Notes: a model not told the origin generated them from the sequence alone. Counted from the stretch's first letter, positions 18,831 through 29,050 are shown. The stretch is 64,000 nt of DNA from Pseudomonas batumici (GCF_000820515.1 NZ_JXDG01000034.1:1-64000), one strand, 5' to 3'. Numbers and translations are program-made.

Positions 18831-19709
18831 ATGAGTCAATCCCAGGCAGAACGCTTGCAAGCCGAGCGCAAACAGGCCGAGAACCAGTTCGATATCACCC
18901 AGTACGAACATGTACCGCGGCGCTATTACGGACGCATCCTCTTCGCCACCCTGATCGTCGTCGCCCTGGCCGGGCTGGTCCGGGCCTTTGCCCAGGGCCA
19001 GATCGAATGGTCCTATATCGGCCAGTTCCTGACCGCCAAGGCGATTCTCACCGGGCTGCTGAACACCATCATCATGGCGATCCTGGCCATGGCCCTGGGC
19101 GTGGTGTTCGGCGTGATCACGGCGATCATGCGCATGTCCGCCAACCCGATCCTGCGCTACGTGGCGATCACCTACACCTGGCTGTTCCGCGGCACGCCGT
19201 TGATTCTCCAGCTGCTGCTGTGGTTCAACCTGGCGCTGATCTTCCCGAGCATCGGGATTCCCGGGCTGTTCCAGCTCGACACCGTCAGCCTGATGACCCC
19301 GTTTGTCGCCGCCTTGCTGGGCCTGAGCATCAACCAGGGCGCCTACACCGCCGAAGTGGTGCGTGCCGGCCTGCTCTCGGTGGACACCGGCCAGTATGAA
19401 GCCGCCAAGTCCATCGGCATGCCACGCCTGCAGGCCCTGCGCCGGATCATCCTGCCCCAGGCCATGCGCATCATCATCCCGCCGGTGGGCAACGAGTTCA
19501 TCGGCATGGTCAAGATGACCAGCCTGGCGAGCGTGATCCAGTACTCGGAACTGCTCTACAACGCCCAGAACATCTACTACGCCAACGCCCGGGTGATGGA
19601 GCTGCTGATCGTGGCCGGCATCTGGTACCTGGTCGCCGTCACCGTGCTGTCCTTCGGTCAGAGCCGCCTGGAACGGCGTTTTGCCCGCGGCGCCGGCAAG
19701 CGCTCGTAA
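18831..19709 (+). CDS. Polar amino-acid ABC transporter permease
   Basis: A 292-residue inner-membrane permease of the HisM/GlnP family. A hydrophilic N-terminal extension of about 35 residues precedes five to six membrane helices. The conserved EAA loop is [30 protein letters not shown]. It is the only permease in this transporter, so it probably works as a homodimer. It forms one operon with the ATPase (21 bp downstream), the binding protein and the hydrolases. Transport of a charged amino-acid-like substrate of the lyase-like enzyme is inferred. Confidence 0.92.
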   Translation: MSQSQAERLQAERKQAENQFDITQYEHVPRRYYGRILFATLIVVALAGLVRAFAQGQIEWSYIGQFLTAKAILTGLLNTIIMAILAMALGVVFGVITAIMRMSANPILRYVAITYTWLFRGTPLILQLLLWFNLALIFPSIGIPGLFQLDTVSLMTPFVAALLGLSINQGAYTAEVVRAGLLSVDTGQYEAAKSIGMPRLQALRRIILPQAMRIIIPPVGNEFIGMVKMTSLASVIQYSELLYNAQNIYYANARVMELLIVAGIWYLVAVTVLSFGQSRLERRFARGAGKRS

Positions 19710-19729
19710 GTGTCCTGGAGAATTCGAAC

Positions 19730-20494
19730 ATGAGAAGCATCATCAAGGCTGTCGGCCTGAACAAATACTACGACTCCTTCCACGCCCTGAAGGACGTCAA
19801 CATCGAAGTCGAGCAAGGCGAAGTGCTGTGCATCATCGGCCCCTCCGGTTCCGGCAAGAGCACCCTGCTGCGCTGCGTCAACCAGCTGGAAAAGATCGAC
19901 AAGGGCGGCCTCTGGGTCGACGGCGAACTGGTGGGCTACCGGATCGCCGGCAACAAGCTGCATGAACTCAACGAAGCGCAGATCGCCCGCCAGCGCCTGG
20001 CCACCGGCATGGTGTTCCAGCGCTTCAACCTGTTTCCGCACATGACCGTGCTGGAAAACATCATCGAAGGTCCGGTCCAGGTGCTCAAGCGCTCGCCCAA
20101 GGAGTCGGTCGAGGAGGCCCTGGAGCTGCTGGCCCGGGTCGGCCTGGCGCACAAGCGCGACAGCTATCCCATCGAGTTGTCCGGCGGCCAGCAGCAACGG
20201 GTGGCCATTGCCCGGGCTCTGGCGATGCGGCCCAAGCTGATGCTGTTCGATGAACCCACTTCGGCACTCGACCCGGAACTGGTCGCAGAGGTGCTGTCGG
20301 TGATGCGCGACCTGGCGCAGACCGGCATGACCATGATCGTCGTCACCCATGAACTGGGCTTCGCCCGCGAAGTCTCCAACCGCATGGTGTTCATGGACGG
20401 CGGCCAGATCGTGGAGGAAGGAAGCCCCGAAGAACTTCTAATAAACCCACAAAACCCGCGCACCCAAAGCTTCATTTCTGCCGTTCGAACCTAG
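19730..20494 (+). CDS. Polar amino-acid ABC transporter ATP-binding protein
   Basis: A 254-residue ABC ATPase of the GlnQ/HisP family. Walker [10 protein letters not shown] (about 38-46), signature LSGGQQQR, Walker [16 protein letters not shown] and the switch histidine in VVTHELGFA are all intact. An insertion after Walker A ([20 protein letters not shown]) is longer than in GlnQ and typical of the HisP/OccP branch that imports basic amino acids and opines. Confidence 0.94.
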   Translation: MRSIIKAVGLNKYYDSFHALKDVNIEVEQGEVLCIIGPSGSGKSTLLRCVNQLEKIDKGGLWVDGELVGYRIAGNKLHELNEAQIARQRLATGMVFQRFNLFPHMTVLENIIEGPVQVLKRSPKESVEEALELLARVGLAHKRDSYPIELSGGQQQRVAIARALAMRPKLMLFDEPTSALDPELVAEVLSVMRDLAQTGMTMIVVTHELGFAREVSNRMVFMDGGQIVEEGSPEELLINPQNPRTQSFISAVRT

Positions 20495-20533
20495 GTTTCC
20501 CTGAACCTTCACAACATTCATAAGAGAACGTCC

Positions 20534-21352
20534 ATGAAGAACTACGTTATCCCAGCTGTACTCGCCGGTCTGATGGCTTCCAGCTTCACCTGGGCCGCCG
20601 AATTGCCCGCCAGCATCAAGGCCAAGGGCGAAATCGTCGCGGCGATCATGCCCAACTACCCGCCGATGGACTTCAAGGACCCGGCCAACAACGAACTCAC
20701 CGGTGTCGACTTCGACCTGGGTAACGCCCTGGCCCAGCGCCTGGGCGTGAAAATGAAATGGCAGGAAACCTCCTTCGAACAGATGATCAACGCCCTGACC
20801 ACCAAACGCGTAGACATCGTGCTCTCGGGCATGACCGACACCGCCGAACGGCAGAAGGCGGTGGACTTCGTTGACTACTTCACCAGCGGTTCGCAGTTCT
20901 ACACCCTGGTGAAGAACCAGGACATCAAGGAAATGACCGATATCTGCGGCAAGACCGTCGGCACCAGCCGTCGCACCACCTTCCCGGCGGAAATCGCCGC
21001 CTGGAGCACTGCGCACTGCCCGGCCGACAAACAGATCAAGGTCATCGGCACCGAAGGTTCGGCCGACGCCCGCGCGCAACTGCGCCAGAGCCGCATCAAC
21101 GCCGCCGTGCAAGGCAGCGAGACCCTGCCCTACCTCGCGAACCAGGAGAAGAACACCTTCAATATCATCGGCACACCGATGGTCGTGCAGTTCACCGGGA
21201 TCGGCGTGAGCAAGGACAACCAGGCACTGCGTGATGCCGTCCAGGCTGCCCTGCAAAGCATGATCGCCGACGGCAGCTACCAGGCCATCCTGAAGAAATG
21301 GGACCTGTCGGTGGGTGCCGTCGACAGCATCGCCGTCAACAAGGGCCAGTAA
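20534..21352 (+). CDS. Periplasmic substrate-binding protein, family 3 (polar amino acids)
   Basis: A 272-residue exported binding protein: the signal peptide is residues 1-22 (ending TWA-AE), and the mature part has the SBP_bac_3 pattern (KAKGEIVAAIMPNYPPMDF, LTGVDFDLGNALAQRLGVKM, DIVLSGMTDTAERQKAVDFV). It belongs to the ABC transporter encoded just upstream. Two cysteines (ICGKTVG and HCPADK) could form a disulfide. The ligand cannot be read from sequence; the neighbouring lyase suggests an amino-dicarboxylate or opine-like molecule. Confidence 0.92.
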   Translation: MKNYVIPAVLAGLMASSFTWAAELPASIKAKGEIVAAIMPNYPPMDFKDPANNELTGVDFDLGNALAQRLGVKMKWQETSFEQMINALTTKRVDIVLSGMTDTAERQKAVDFVDYFTSGSQFYTLVKNQDIKEMTDICGKTVGTSRRTTFPAEIAAWSTAHCPADKQIKVIGTEGSADARAQLRQSRINAAVQGSETLPYLANQEKNTFNIIGTPMVVQFTGIGVSKDNQALRDAVQAALQSMIADGSYQAILKKWDLSVGAVDSIAVNKGQ

Positions 21353-21368
21353 CCGGGAGCCGCCACTC

Positions 21369-22211
21369 ATGTCCTCGACCCCGACCTGGCCGGATGGGCA
21401 CAAAGCCTGCCTGGCCCTGGCATTCGACCTCGACGGCCCGACCGGTGACGCCATGCTCGATGGCTCGATCTGGCACAAGCCCGAGTACTTCGGTTTTGGC
21501 GGTTACGGCCCGTATCGGGCGTTGCCGCGCATTCTCGACCTGCTCGACGAGTTCCGCCTGCCGACCACCTTCTTCGTCCCGGCCTGGGTCGTGGAAAACT
21601 GGCCCCGGCAATGCCAGGCGATTGTCGAACGCGGACATGAAGTGGCCTACCACGGCTACAAGCACGAATCCTTCTACGCCCTGACGCTGGAACAGCAGCG
21701 GGACGTGATGAACAAATGCCGCGAGGTGTTCTGGCAATACCTGAACATCCGCGCCGAGGGCTTTCGCACGCCTTCCGGCGACTGGCGCGCGGAGACCCCG
21801 GCGATGCTGGTGGACGCCGGCGTGACTTACTCCAGCAGCATGCGCGGTGACGACCGGCCCTACCTGGTGCAGGTGCCCGGGCATGCGCAGCCGCTGGTGG
21901 AAATCCCCGGCCGCTGGGAAATGGATGATTACGCTTCCATCGCCTACACCCGCGAGCCGAACTTTCCGTCAGGGCTGGATCGCACCGCCAGCTATGCGCT
22001 GACCCTGGACAACTGGTGTCGCGAATTCGATGGCGCCGCCGACGAAGGGTTGTGCCTGACCACCCTGTTCCACCCCAAGATCACCGGCAAGCCGGGGCGC
22101 ATCCTGTTGCTGGAGCGATTGTTCGAGCATATGCGCGAGCGCGATGACGTCTGGTTTGCCACCTGCCGCGATGTCGCCCATTGGTGGCTGAAGGAGCATC
22201 ATCATGGCTGA
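21369..22211 (+). CDS. CE4/NodB-homology hydrolase 1 (PuuE-like)
   Basis: A 280-residue protein of the polysaccharide deacetylase/allantoinase PuuE family. Motif 1 is LAFDLDG (catalytic-base Asp and metal Asp positions filled) and motif 2 is HEVAYHGYKHE, with both histidines present; GFRTPSGDW is motif 3, and LFHPKITGKPGR the C-terminal His motif. It should therefore be a metal-dependent amidase or deacetylase. It has no signal peptide, so it acts in the cytoplasm, which argues against a cell-wall substrate. I chose the ATG at 21369 over 21315, which would overlap the binding-protein gene. It overlaps the next gene by 8 bp. Confidence 0.85.
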   Translation: MSSTPTWPDGHKACLALAFDLDGPTGDAMLDGSIWHKPEYFGFGGYGPYRALPRILDLLDEFRLPTTFFVPAWVVENWPRQCQAIVERGHEVAYHGYKHESFYALTLEQQRDVMNKCREVFWQYLNIRAEGFRTPSGDWRAETPAMLVDAGVTYSSSMRGDDRPYLVQVPGHAQPLVEIPGRWEMDDYASIAYTREPNFPSGLDRTASYALTLDNWCREFDGAADEGLCLTTLFHPKITGKPGRILLLERLFEHMRERDDVWFATCRDVAHWWLKEHHHG

Positions 22212-23109
22212 GTCCCAACCGCCCGTATTCAAGAGCCCATGGCCCGCGCCTTATCGCTGTGCGGTGGTGATAACCGTGGATTACAACGATATCCATGGCA
22301 TTCTCACCCAGGCCCCGGAGGTTGCCGGGCGCGACAAAAGCCTGTCGGTCTGGCGTTATGGCAGCCAGCGCGGGGTCGAACGGCTGCTCGGCCTGTTCGA
22401 CGAATTGGCCGTGCGCAGCAGCTGGTGCATTCCGGGCATCGTCGCCGAAGAGCAGCCGGCCCACCTCCGCGCGATCCAGGCCGGCGGTCATGAAATCGCC
22501 TGTGCCGGCTACCGTCACCAGAACTTCGACAACCTGACCCTCGCCGAGCAGAAAGCCTCGCTCGCGCAAGGCTGCCAGGCCCTGGCGGCACTGACGGGCG
22601 AGCGGCCGAAGGGTTTCCGGATCCCGGCTGGCAACGGGTTGCCGGGGTTCACCGAGGCCCTGCACGACGAGGGCATTCTCTGGTCGTCCTCCTGGCGCGG
22701 TGATGACCTGCCTTTCGCCCACCCGACGGCCCCACAGGTCATCGAACTGCCGTTGCACTATGAGCTGGAGGACGAACCCTACTTCGCCTTCAACCTCAGC
22801 CCGGCGGTGCCGCCGGCGCAGTCGCGGATCGCTTCCTACAGCCATACCCTGGGCAACCTGCAGATGGATTTCGCCGGATTCCATCGGTTCGGGCTGTGCT
22901 ACGTCCTGCGCCTGCACCCGGAAGTCATCGCTACGCCGGGGCGTATCGGCGTACTGCGTGAGCTGATCCAGGGTATCCAGCAACACGAGGACGCCTGGAT
23001 TGCCACGGCCGGCGAAGTGGCCCAATGGTGGGACGACAACGGCCACGCCATGACGGCGGACCATCCGGCGGCCGTCTATGAGCGCCACTACCGCCAGTAT
23101 CTGCCGTGA
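22204..23109 (+). CDS. CE4/NodB-homology hydrolase 2, degenerate metal site
   Basis: A 301-residue paralogue of the preceding protein (same domain, GFRIPAGNGLPGF, LRLHPEVIATPGR). The metal-site positions differ: motif 1 reads TVDYND rather than FDLDG, and motif 2 reads CAGYRH, so the first histidine of the metal pair is Ala. It may be a metal-independent hydrolase, as described for PuuE allantoinase in this family, or a non-catalytic partner of hydrolase 1. The 8-bp overlap with hydrolase 1 suggests coupled translation and equal amounts. It has no signal peptide. Confidence 0.82.
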   Translation: MAESQPPVFKSPWPAPYRCAVVITVDYNDIHGILTQAPEVAGRDKSLSVWRYGSQRGVERLLGLFDELAVRSSWCIPGIVAEEQPAHLRAIQAGGHEIACAGYRHQNFDNLTLAEQKASLAQGCQALAALTGERPKGFRIPAGNGLPGFTEALHDEGILWSSSWRGDDLPFAHPTAPQVIELPLHYELEDEPYFAFNLSPAVPPAQSRIASYSHTLGNLQMDFAGFHRFGLCYVLRLHPEVIATPGRIGVLRELIQGIQQHEDAWIATAGEVAQWWDDNGHAMTADHPAAVYERHYRQYLP

Positions 23110-23157
23110 TCCGGTGAAACACAGAGACGTTTTCAAAACAAGGACATAAGCACCACC

Positions 23158-24357
23158 GTGGCCACCTACTCCCTCGTTATCCGCCGGCTGATGATCTGCT
23201 CCGTGACCATCGTCGTCAGCCGTGCCATCACCAGCCCCCTGCTGACCCTGTTCCTCAGCAGGAAACTCGGGCTGAACCAGCAGGATGTCGGCCTGCTGAT
23301 GGGGATCGCGGTGTTTATCGCCACCCTGCTCTCGCTGTACGGCGGCTACATCATCGACCGCCTGGAAAAACGTCGGCTGATGATCCTGGCGATGCTCTCC
23401 AGCGGCGTCGGTTTCACCTTGCTGACCTTCGCCCACGACCTGTACCTGACCACCCTGACCCTGGTGATCACCGAAACCGCGTCGGCGCTGTTTCTTATCG
23501 GTTCCAAGGCCATCATCAGCGAGAACCTGCCCATCGAGCAGCGGGCCAAGGTCTTCTCCCTGCGCTACACCCTGACCAACGTCGGTTACGCCACCGGCCC
23601 GATGCTCGGCGTGGTCATTGCCGGGGTGCAACCCTCGGCCCCTTTCCTGATTGCCGCGAGCATCGCTTTTTGCAGTATTTTCCTGATGCTCGGTATCGCC
23701 CCAACCGCCCAGGCGCTGCCGGGCAAGCCGCAAAGCTTCATCAACACCCTGGTGACGCTGCGCAACGACCGGACCCTGATCCTGTTCACCTGCGGCAGTC
23801 TGCTGAGCACCATTGTCCATGGCCGCTACACCCTGTACCTGTCGCAGTTCCTGCTGGTGACCCACAGCAGCCAGGACGCCCTGACCACCTTGTCGGCGAT
23901 CCTGGCCTGCAACGCCATCAGCGTGATCCTGCTGCAATACCAGATCGGTCGTTTTCTCAAGCGCGAGCAGCTGCGCTACTGGATCGCCATCGGCACCAGC
24001 CTGTTCATCGCCGGGCTGATCGGCTTCAGTCTTGCGCAAAACCTGGTGACCTGGTGCGTGGCCATGTTCATCTTCACCCTCGGGGAGATGATCATCTATC
24101 CGTCCGAATACCTGTTCGTCGACACCATCGCCCCGGAAGCGCTGCGTGGCAGTTACCTGGGTGCACAGAACCTGGCCGCCCTGGGCGGTGCGTTGAGTCC
24201 GGTGATCTGCGGCTACCTGCTGATTCACGCGGTGCCGGCGACGATGTTCTATGCCCTGGGTGGTCTCACGGCCGTGGGCGGCAGCCTGTGCTTCCTGGCT
24301 GGACGCAGGGTGCCGTCCTGTAGGAGCGAGCTTGCTCGCGATGGACGCCAACGATAA
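23158..24357 (+). CDS. MFS transporter (MdtH-like), REP-encoded C-terminus
   Basis: A 399-residue major facilitator with about twelve membrane helices; residues 25-70 (LFLSRKLGLNQQDVGLLMGI..GGYIIDRLEKRRLMI) show the conserved loop 2-3 motif. The start is GTG at 23158, with AAGGAC upstream. The last gene of the lyase/ABC/hydrolase operon, it may export a product or toxic intermediate. The final about 15 residues (VPSCRSELARDGRQR) are translated from a REP element, so the native C-terminus has been replaced or extended. Confidence 0.85.
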   Translation: MATYSLVIRRLMICSVTIVVSRAITSPLLTLFLSRKLGLNQQDVGLLMGIAVFIATLLSLYGGYIIDRLEKRRLMILAMLSSGVGFTLLTFAHDLYLTTLTLVITETASALFLIGSKAIISENLPIEQRAKVFSLRYTLTNVGYATGPMLGVVIAGVQPSAPFLIAASIAFCSIFLMLGIAPTAQALPGKPQSFINTLVTLRNDRTLILFTCGSLLSTIVHGRYTLYLSQFLLVTHSSQDALTTLSAILACNAISVILLQYQIGRFLKREQLRYWIAIGTSLFIAGLIGFSLAQNLVTWCVAMFIFTLGEMIIYPSEYLFVDTIAPEALRGSYLGAQNLAALGGALSPVICGYLLIHAVPATMFYALGGLTAVGGSLCFLAGRRVPSCRSELARDGRQR

Positions 24358-24431
24358 CGCGGGAAACCTGGTGCCCCGCGGTGCCCGGGCCACCATCGCG
24401 AGCAATCGAGCGTCGACCGGCTGCTCCTACA
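24319..24431. repeat. REP inverted pair at the MFS/opmB convergent ends
   Basis: A forward unit (TGTAGGAGCGAGCTTGCTCG, 24319-24346) lies inside the 3' end of the MFS gene. A reverse unit with the longer GCAATCGAGCGTCGACCGG variant ends in CTCCTACA at 24431. The pair fills the space between the two convergent operons, where I saw no conventional terminator. Confidence 0.85.
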
Positions 24432-24455
24432 TGAACCCAACATCAAACCCAAGGA

Positions 24456-25946
24456 TCAGCGTTTGGCGCTCAGGTCGGTGTTGCCGTCCCAGCCACCGCC
24501 CAGCGCCGCGATCAGCTGGACACTGGCGATCAACCGGCTTTGCAGCAGGCTCAGCACGCTACGCTCATTGGTCAGGGCCGTGGTCTGCACCGTGACCACA
24601 TCCAGGTAGGTGATCAGGCCGGCCTTGTACTGGTTCTCGGTCAGGCGCAGGGATTCGCGCGCCGCCTCCAGTGCCTGGGCGCGTACCGCTGCCTCGTCCT
24701 CCATCACCTTGAGCTGCACCATGAAGTTTTCCACCTCGCGGAAACCATCCAGCACGGTCTGGCGATACTTGGCCACGGTCTGGTCATACACCGCCTCGGT
24801 GCGGTCCACTTCCGCCGAACGCTGGCCGCCGTCGAACAAGGTGGTGGCAAGCTTCGGTCCCACCGACCAGAAACGGTTCGGCAGACTGATCCAGTTGGCA
24901 TAGGTACTGCTACTGTAGCCGCCGGACAAGCTCAAGGTCAGGTCCGGGTAATAAGCTGCCTTCGCCACGCCGATATTGGCATTGGCCGCGATCACCGAAC
25001 GTTCCGCCGAGGCCACGTCCGGACGCCGTTCCAGCAGTTGCGACGGTATGCCCAACGGAATCGACGGCAAGACCGGAACCGTGGTGGTGGCCGCCAACTG
25101 GAATTGCGCCGGTGGCTGGCCGGTCAAGACGGCAATGGCGTTTTCGAACTGGGCCCGTTGCCAGATCAGGTCGATCAGGTCGCCCTGGGCGGTCTTGAGC
25201 TGGGTCTGGGCCTGGGCGATCGCCGCCTTGCTGGAAACGCCAAAACGGTACTGGCTTTCGGTGCTCTTGAGCGAGCGCTCGTAGGTCTGCACCGTTGATT
25301 CCAGCAGGCGCTTCTGTTCGTCGATCACCCGCAGTTGCAGGTAGTTCTGCACCAGGCTCGATTGCTGGCTCAGGCGCATGGCCGCGAGGTCGGCAAAGCT
25401 GGCCTGAGCGCTGGCTTCGTTGGCTTCCAGGCCGCGGCGCAGCTTGCCCCAGATATCCGCTTCCCAGCTCACGCCCAGCTGGGCGTTGTAGGTATCCTGA
25501 ATCCCGCTGGATGAACGGCTCAGGCTCGAACTGCTGCTGCCGGTACCCTGGCTGGAGCGGGTTTTTCCGACGCTCAGGTTGGCGCTGGGAAAGAAGGCGC
25601 CGCGTGAGCTCTTGACCAACGCCTGGGCCTGACGGTACTGGGCTTCGGACTGCGCCACCGACTGGTTGGCACTGTTGAGCTTTTCTACCAGGGCGTTGAG
25701 CGTCGGGTCGCCATACAGCTCCCACCAGGCGCCGCGGGCCAGGGAATCACTGGGCTGGGCCTGACGCCAGCCGGCGGCTTCCTTGTATTGCGCCGGCGTC
25801 GCGGCGTCCGGGCGCTTGTAGTCCGGGCCCACGGCGCAGGCGCTGAGCATCAGCCCGCACAAGGCCAGGCTCAGCAGGCGTGAGCCACGGGCGGTCTCCA
25901 GGCGCTGGGCGGCCAGGGGCATTTTGCATTGCGATCGGTCAGTCAT
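24456..25946 (-). CDS. opmB: RND efflux outer-membrane factor OpmB (NodT family lipoprotein)
   Basis: A 496-residue TolC-like outer-membrane lipoprotein. The signal peptide ends in a lipobox (LMLSAC-AVGPDYKRP), and two OEP repeats form the coiled-coil tunnel. It completes the MuxABC-OpmB tripartite pump. I chose the ATG at 25946, which overlaps the muxC stop as ATGA, rather than an ATG 14 codons upstream. It is the last gene of the four-gene operon. Confidence 0.92.
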   Translation of the reverse strand: MTDRSQCKMPLAAQRLETARGSRLLSLALCGLMLSACAVGPDYKRPDAATPAQYKEAAGWRQAQPSDSLARGAWWELYGDPTLNALVEKLNSANQSVAQSEAQYRQAQALVKSSRGAFFPSANLSVGKTRSSQGTGSSSSSLSRSSSGIQDTYNAQLGVSWEADIWGKLRRGLEANEASAQASFADLAAMRLSQQSSLVQNYLQLRVIDEQKRLLESTVQTYERSLKSTESQYRFGVSSKAAIAQAQTQLKTAQGDLIDLIWQRAQFENAIAVLTGQPPAQFQLAATTTVPVLPSIPLGIPSQLLERRPDVASAERSVIAANANIGVAKAAYYPDLTLSLSGGYSSSTYANWISLPNRFWSVGPKLATTLFDGGQRSAEVDRTEAVYDQTVAKYRQTVLDGFREVENFMVQLKVMEDEAAVRAQALEAARESLRLTENQYKAGLITYLDVVTVQTTALTNERSVLSLLQSRLIASVQLIAALGGGWDGNTDLSAKR

Positions 25947-28900
25947 AGCGGAGTTTCCAGAGCACCATCCGTGCGCACGCCACGCCACTGGTTGAAGCGG
26001 TGGCGCAAACGGTCGAGATAAAGGTAAACCACCGGGGTGGTGTAGAGGGTCAGGACCTGGCTGAAGATCAGCCCGCCGATAATGGTCAGGCCCAGGGGCT
26101 GGCGCATTTCCGCGCCTTCGGCACTGCTCAGCAGCAAGGGCAAGGCGCCGAGGATCGCCGCCAGGGTGGTCATCAGGATCGGCCGCAGGCGCAGCAGGCA
26201 GGCCTGTCGAATCGACTCCAGCGGGTCCAGGCCCGAATGACGCTCCAGTTGCAGCGCCAGGTCGATCATCAGGATCGCGTTCTTCTTCACCACGCCGATC
26301 AGCAGGAACAGCCCCAACAGCGAAATCAGGCTGAACTCGCCCCCCAGCAGGTAGATGCCGAGCAAGGCGCCGACCCCGGCCGACGGCAAGGTGGACAGGA
26401 TGGTCAGCGGATGAATGTAGCTTTCGTAGAGGATCCCCAGGACCAGGTACACCGCCACCAGCGCGCCGAGGATCATGAACGGCTGGCCTTTCTGGGTCGC
26501 GGCAAAGGCGTCGCTGGTGCCGGCCATCTTGGCGATCACCGCTTCCGGCAAGCCGAGCTTGGCAATGGCCCGCTCGATGGCGGCGGTGCCCTGCTCCACC
26601 GTCACCCCGGGGGCCATGTCGAACGACAGGCTTTCGGAGGCGAACTGCCCCTCGTGATCGACCCGATCATCCTGCAGGCTGTTCTCATAGTGGGCGATGG
26701 CCGACAACGGAATGCGCTGCCCGGCCGAGCCGATCACCTTGACCTGATTGAGGGTTTCCGGAGACTGGGCGTACTTCGGATTGATCTCCATCACCACCTG
26801 GTACTGGTTCAGGCTGTCATAGATGGTGGAAATCTGCCGCTGGCTGTAGGCGTTGTTGAGCACCGCCGTGACCGTGCTCATGTCCACGCCCAGGCGCTTG
26901 GCGGTATCGCGGTCGACCACCAGGGTGGTCTGCGGGGCTCCGCGACCTTCCCGGGCATCGATAGCGGTCAACTCCGGCAGGGCCTTGAGGGCCGCGACCA
27001 CCTTCGGGTACCACTCGCGCAGCGCGCCGAGGTCGTCGCTTTGCAGGATGTAGGAGTACTGCGCGGTCTGTTGCTCGCGCCCGCCGCCGAATTGCAGGTC
27101 CTGGTCGGCCATCAGCATCAGCCGGGCACCCGGCACCTTGGGCATTTCGGTGCGCAGGCGTTCGATGACGCTCTGCGCCGAGACATTGCGCTCCTTGATC
27201 GGCTTGAGGCGCACCAGCATGAACGCGTTGTTGGTGCCGTTGTTGCCGCCGATGAAGCCGGCCACGCTTTGCACCGCCGGGTCGGCCAGCACCGCCTTGC
27301 GGAAGATTTCCATCTTCGGCTGCATATTGCCGAACGACATGCCGTCGTCGCCGCGGACGAAGCCGATCAGTTGCCCGGTGTCCTGTTGGGGCAGGAAGGT
27401 CTTTGGCACCACCACATACAAGGCGACGTTCAGTCCGATGGTGACGAACAGGCTGAGCAGGGTCAGCCGCTTGTGCCGCAGGACCCAGTCCAGGCTGGTG
27501 GCATAGGCCGCCATCATGCGTTCGTTGGCCTTTTCGCTCCAGCGCTGCAGGCGGGTCGGCTCGCCCTGCAGGTGCGGCTTGAGCCAGCGCGCGCAGAGCA
27601 TCGGCGTCAAGGTCAGCGACACCACCAGCGACACGATGATGGCCGCCGCCAGGGTGATGGAAAACTCGCGGAACAGGCTGCCGATGATCCCGCCGATGAA
27701 CAGGATCGAGAGGAACACCGCCACCAGCGACACGTTCATCGACAGCAAGGTGAAGCCGACTTCCTTGGCCCCCTGGTACGCGGCCTTCAGGGGCGCGATG
27801 CCGTCGTTGATATGCCGGGAAATGTTCTCCAGCACCACGATGGCATCGTCCACCACCAGGCCGGTGGCCAGGATCAGGGCCATCAGCGACAGGTTGTTCA
27901 GGGAGAAGCCATACAGGTACATGACGGCAAAGGTGCCCACCAGCGACACCGGCACCGCCAGGGTCGGGATCAGCGACGCGCGGAAGTTGCCGAGGAACAG
28001 GTACACCACCAGCACCACCAGGGCCACGGCGATCAACAGGGTCATCTCGGCTTCGTGGAGCGTGGCCTTGATCACCGGCGAACGGTCCATGGCCAGGTTC
28101 AGCTTGACGCTGGCCGGCAACACCGCCTGCAAGGCCGGCAGTTGCGCCTTGATCTCGTTCACCGTCTGGATGATGTTGGCGCCAGCCTGGCGGTTGATCA
28201 CCAGCAGGACCGCGTCGTCATTGTTGAAAAAGCCGGCGTTGTAACGATCCTCGACGCTGTCGCTGATCTTCGCCACATCCCCCAGGCGCAAGGCCGAGCC
28301 GTTCTGGTAGTGGATGACCAGCGGCTCGTAGTCCTTGGCCTTTTCCAGCTGGTCGTTGGCCTGCACCTGCCAGTTGCGCTCGGCATCCTCTAGTGAACCC
28401 TTGGGCCGCCGTACGTTGGCGTTGGCAATGGTGGTGCGCACGTTGTCCAGGGCCACGCCGTACTGGTTGAGCGCCTGGGGTTCGAGCTCAATGCGCACCG
28501 CCGGCAGCGAACTGCCACCGATCTGTACTTCGCCCACCCCCGGGACCTGGGACAGGCTCTGGGACAGGATGGTCGAGGCCAGGTCGTAGAGCTGGCCTTT
28601 CTGCAGCACGTCGGAGGTCAGCGACAGCACCATGATCGGCGCCTGGGACGGGTTGACCTTCTTGTAGGTGGGCATGCTGCGCATGCCGCTGGGCAGCAGG
28701 TTGCGCGACGCGTTGATCGCCGCCTGGACTTCCCGCGCCGCACCGTTGATATCGCGGTTGAGGTCGAACTGCAGGATCACCCGGGTCGAACCCTGGCTGG
28801 AGCGGCTGCTCATGGTGTTGACGCCGGGAATCACGCCGAAGGAGCGCTCCAGCGGCGTGGCGACGGTGGAGGCCATGACTTCCGGGCTGGCGCCGGGCAG

Positions 28901-29050
28901 GCTGGCCTGGACCACGATCACCGGGAAATCCATCTGCGGCAGCGGCGACACCGGCAGCAGGCCGAAACTCACGCCCCCCAGCAGGACAATGGCCAGGCTC
29001 AGCAGCATGGTGGCTACCGGCCGGCGGATGAACGGTCCCGAGAGGTTCAT
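25943..29050 (-). CDS. muxC: RND efflux inner-membrane transporter MuxC
   Basis: A 1035-residue RND pump of the MdtC/MuxC type: N-terminal [20 protein letters not shown], membrane helix 4 with the proton-relay motif [12 protein letters not shown], two large periplasmic loops and twelve helices. MuxB and MuxC form a heteromeric RND pump that exports aromatic drugs such as novobiocin, aztreonam and macrolides in P. aeruginosa. It overlaps muxB and opmB by 4 bp at each end. Confidence 0.94.
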   Translation of the reverse strand: MNLSGPFIRRPVATMLLSLAIVLLGGVSFGLLPVSPLPQMDFPVIVVQASLPGASPEVMASTVATPLERSFGVIPGVNTMSSRSSQGSTRVILQFDLNRDINGAAREVQAAINASRNLLPSGMRSMPTYKKVNPSQAPIMVLSLTSDVLQKGQLYDLASTILSQSLSQVPGVGEVQIGGSSLPAVRIELEPQALNQYGVALDNVRTTIANANVRRPKGSLEDAERNWQVQANDQLEKAKDYEPLVIHYQNGSALRLGDVAKISDSVEDRYNAGFFNNDDAVLLVINRQAGANIIQTVNEIKAQLPALQAVLPASVKLNLAMDRSPVIKATLHEAEMTLLIAVALVVLVVYLFLGNFRASLIPTLAVPVSLVGTFAVMYLYGFSLNNLSLMALILATGLVVDDAIVVLENISRHINDGIAPLKAAYQGAKEVGFTLLSMNVSLVAVFLSILFIGGIIGSLFREFSITLAAAIIVSLVVSLTLTPMLCARWLKPHLQGEPTRLQRWSEKANERMMAAYATSLDWVLRHKRLTLLSLFVTIGLNVALYVVVPKTFLPQQDTGQLIGFVRGDDGMSFGNMQPKMEIFRKAVLADPAVQSVAGFIGGNNGTNNAFMLVRLKPIKERNVSAQSVIERLRTEMPKVPGARLMLMADQDLQFGGGREQQTAQYSYILQSDDLGALREWYPKVVAALKALPELTAIDAREGRGAPQTTLVVDRDTAKRLGVDMSTVTAVLNNAYSQRQISTIYDSLNQYQVVMEINPKYAQSPETLNQVKVIGSAGQRIPLSAIAHYENSLQDDRVDHEGQFASESLSFDMAPGVTVEQGTAAIERAIAKLGLPEAVIAKMAGTSDAFAATQKGQPFMILGALVAVYLVLGILYESYIHPLTILSTLPSAGVGALLGIYLLGGEFSLISLLGLFLLIGVVKKNAILMIDLALQLERHSGLDPLESIRQACLLRLRPILMTTLAAILGALPLLLSSAEGAEMRQPLGLTIIGGLIFSQVLTLYTTPVVYLYLDRLRHRFNQWRGVRTDGALETPL

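Noticed and set aside
16071-24357. Interpretation as arginine biosynthesis plus polysaccharide deacetylation
   Set aside because: The CE4 proteins lack signal peptides and the lyase is in a transporter operon with a LysR regulator, so neither standard label explains the cluster.
22081-24405. A minus-strand open frame of 774 codons
   Set aside because: Antisense to the second CE4 gene and the MFS gene; the protein is Gln/Gly/His-rich with no domain.
26000-28393. A plus-strand open frame of 797 codons
   Set aside because: Antisense to muxC with the same shadow composition; muxC has clear family motifs and codon bias.
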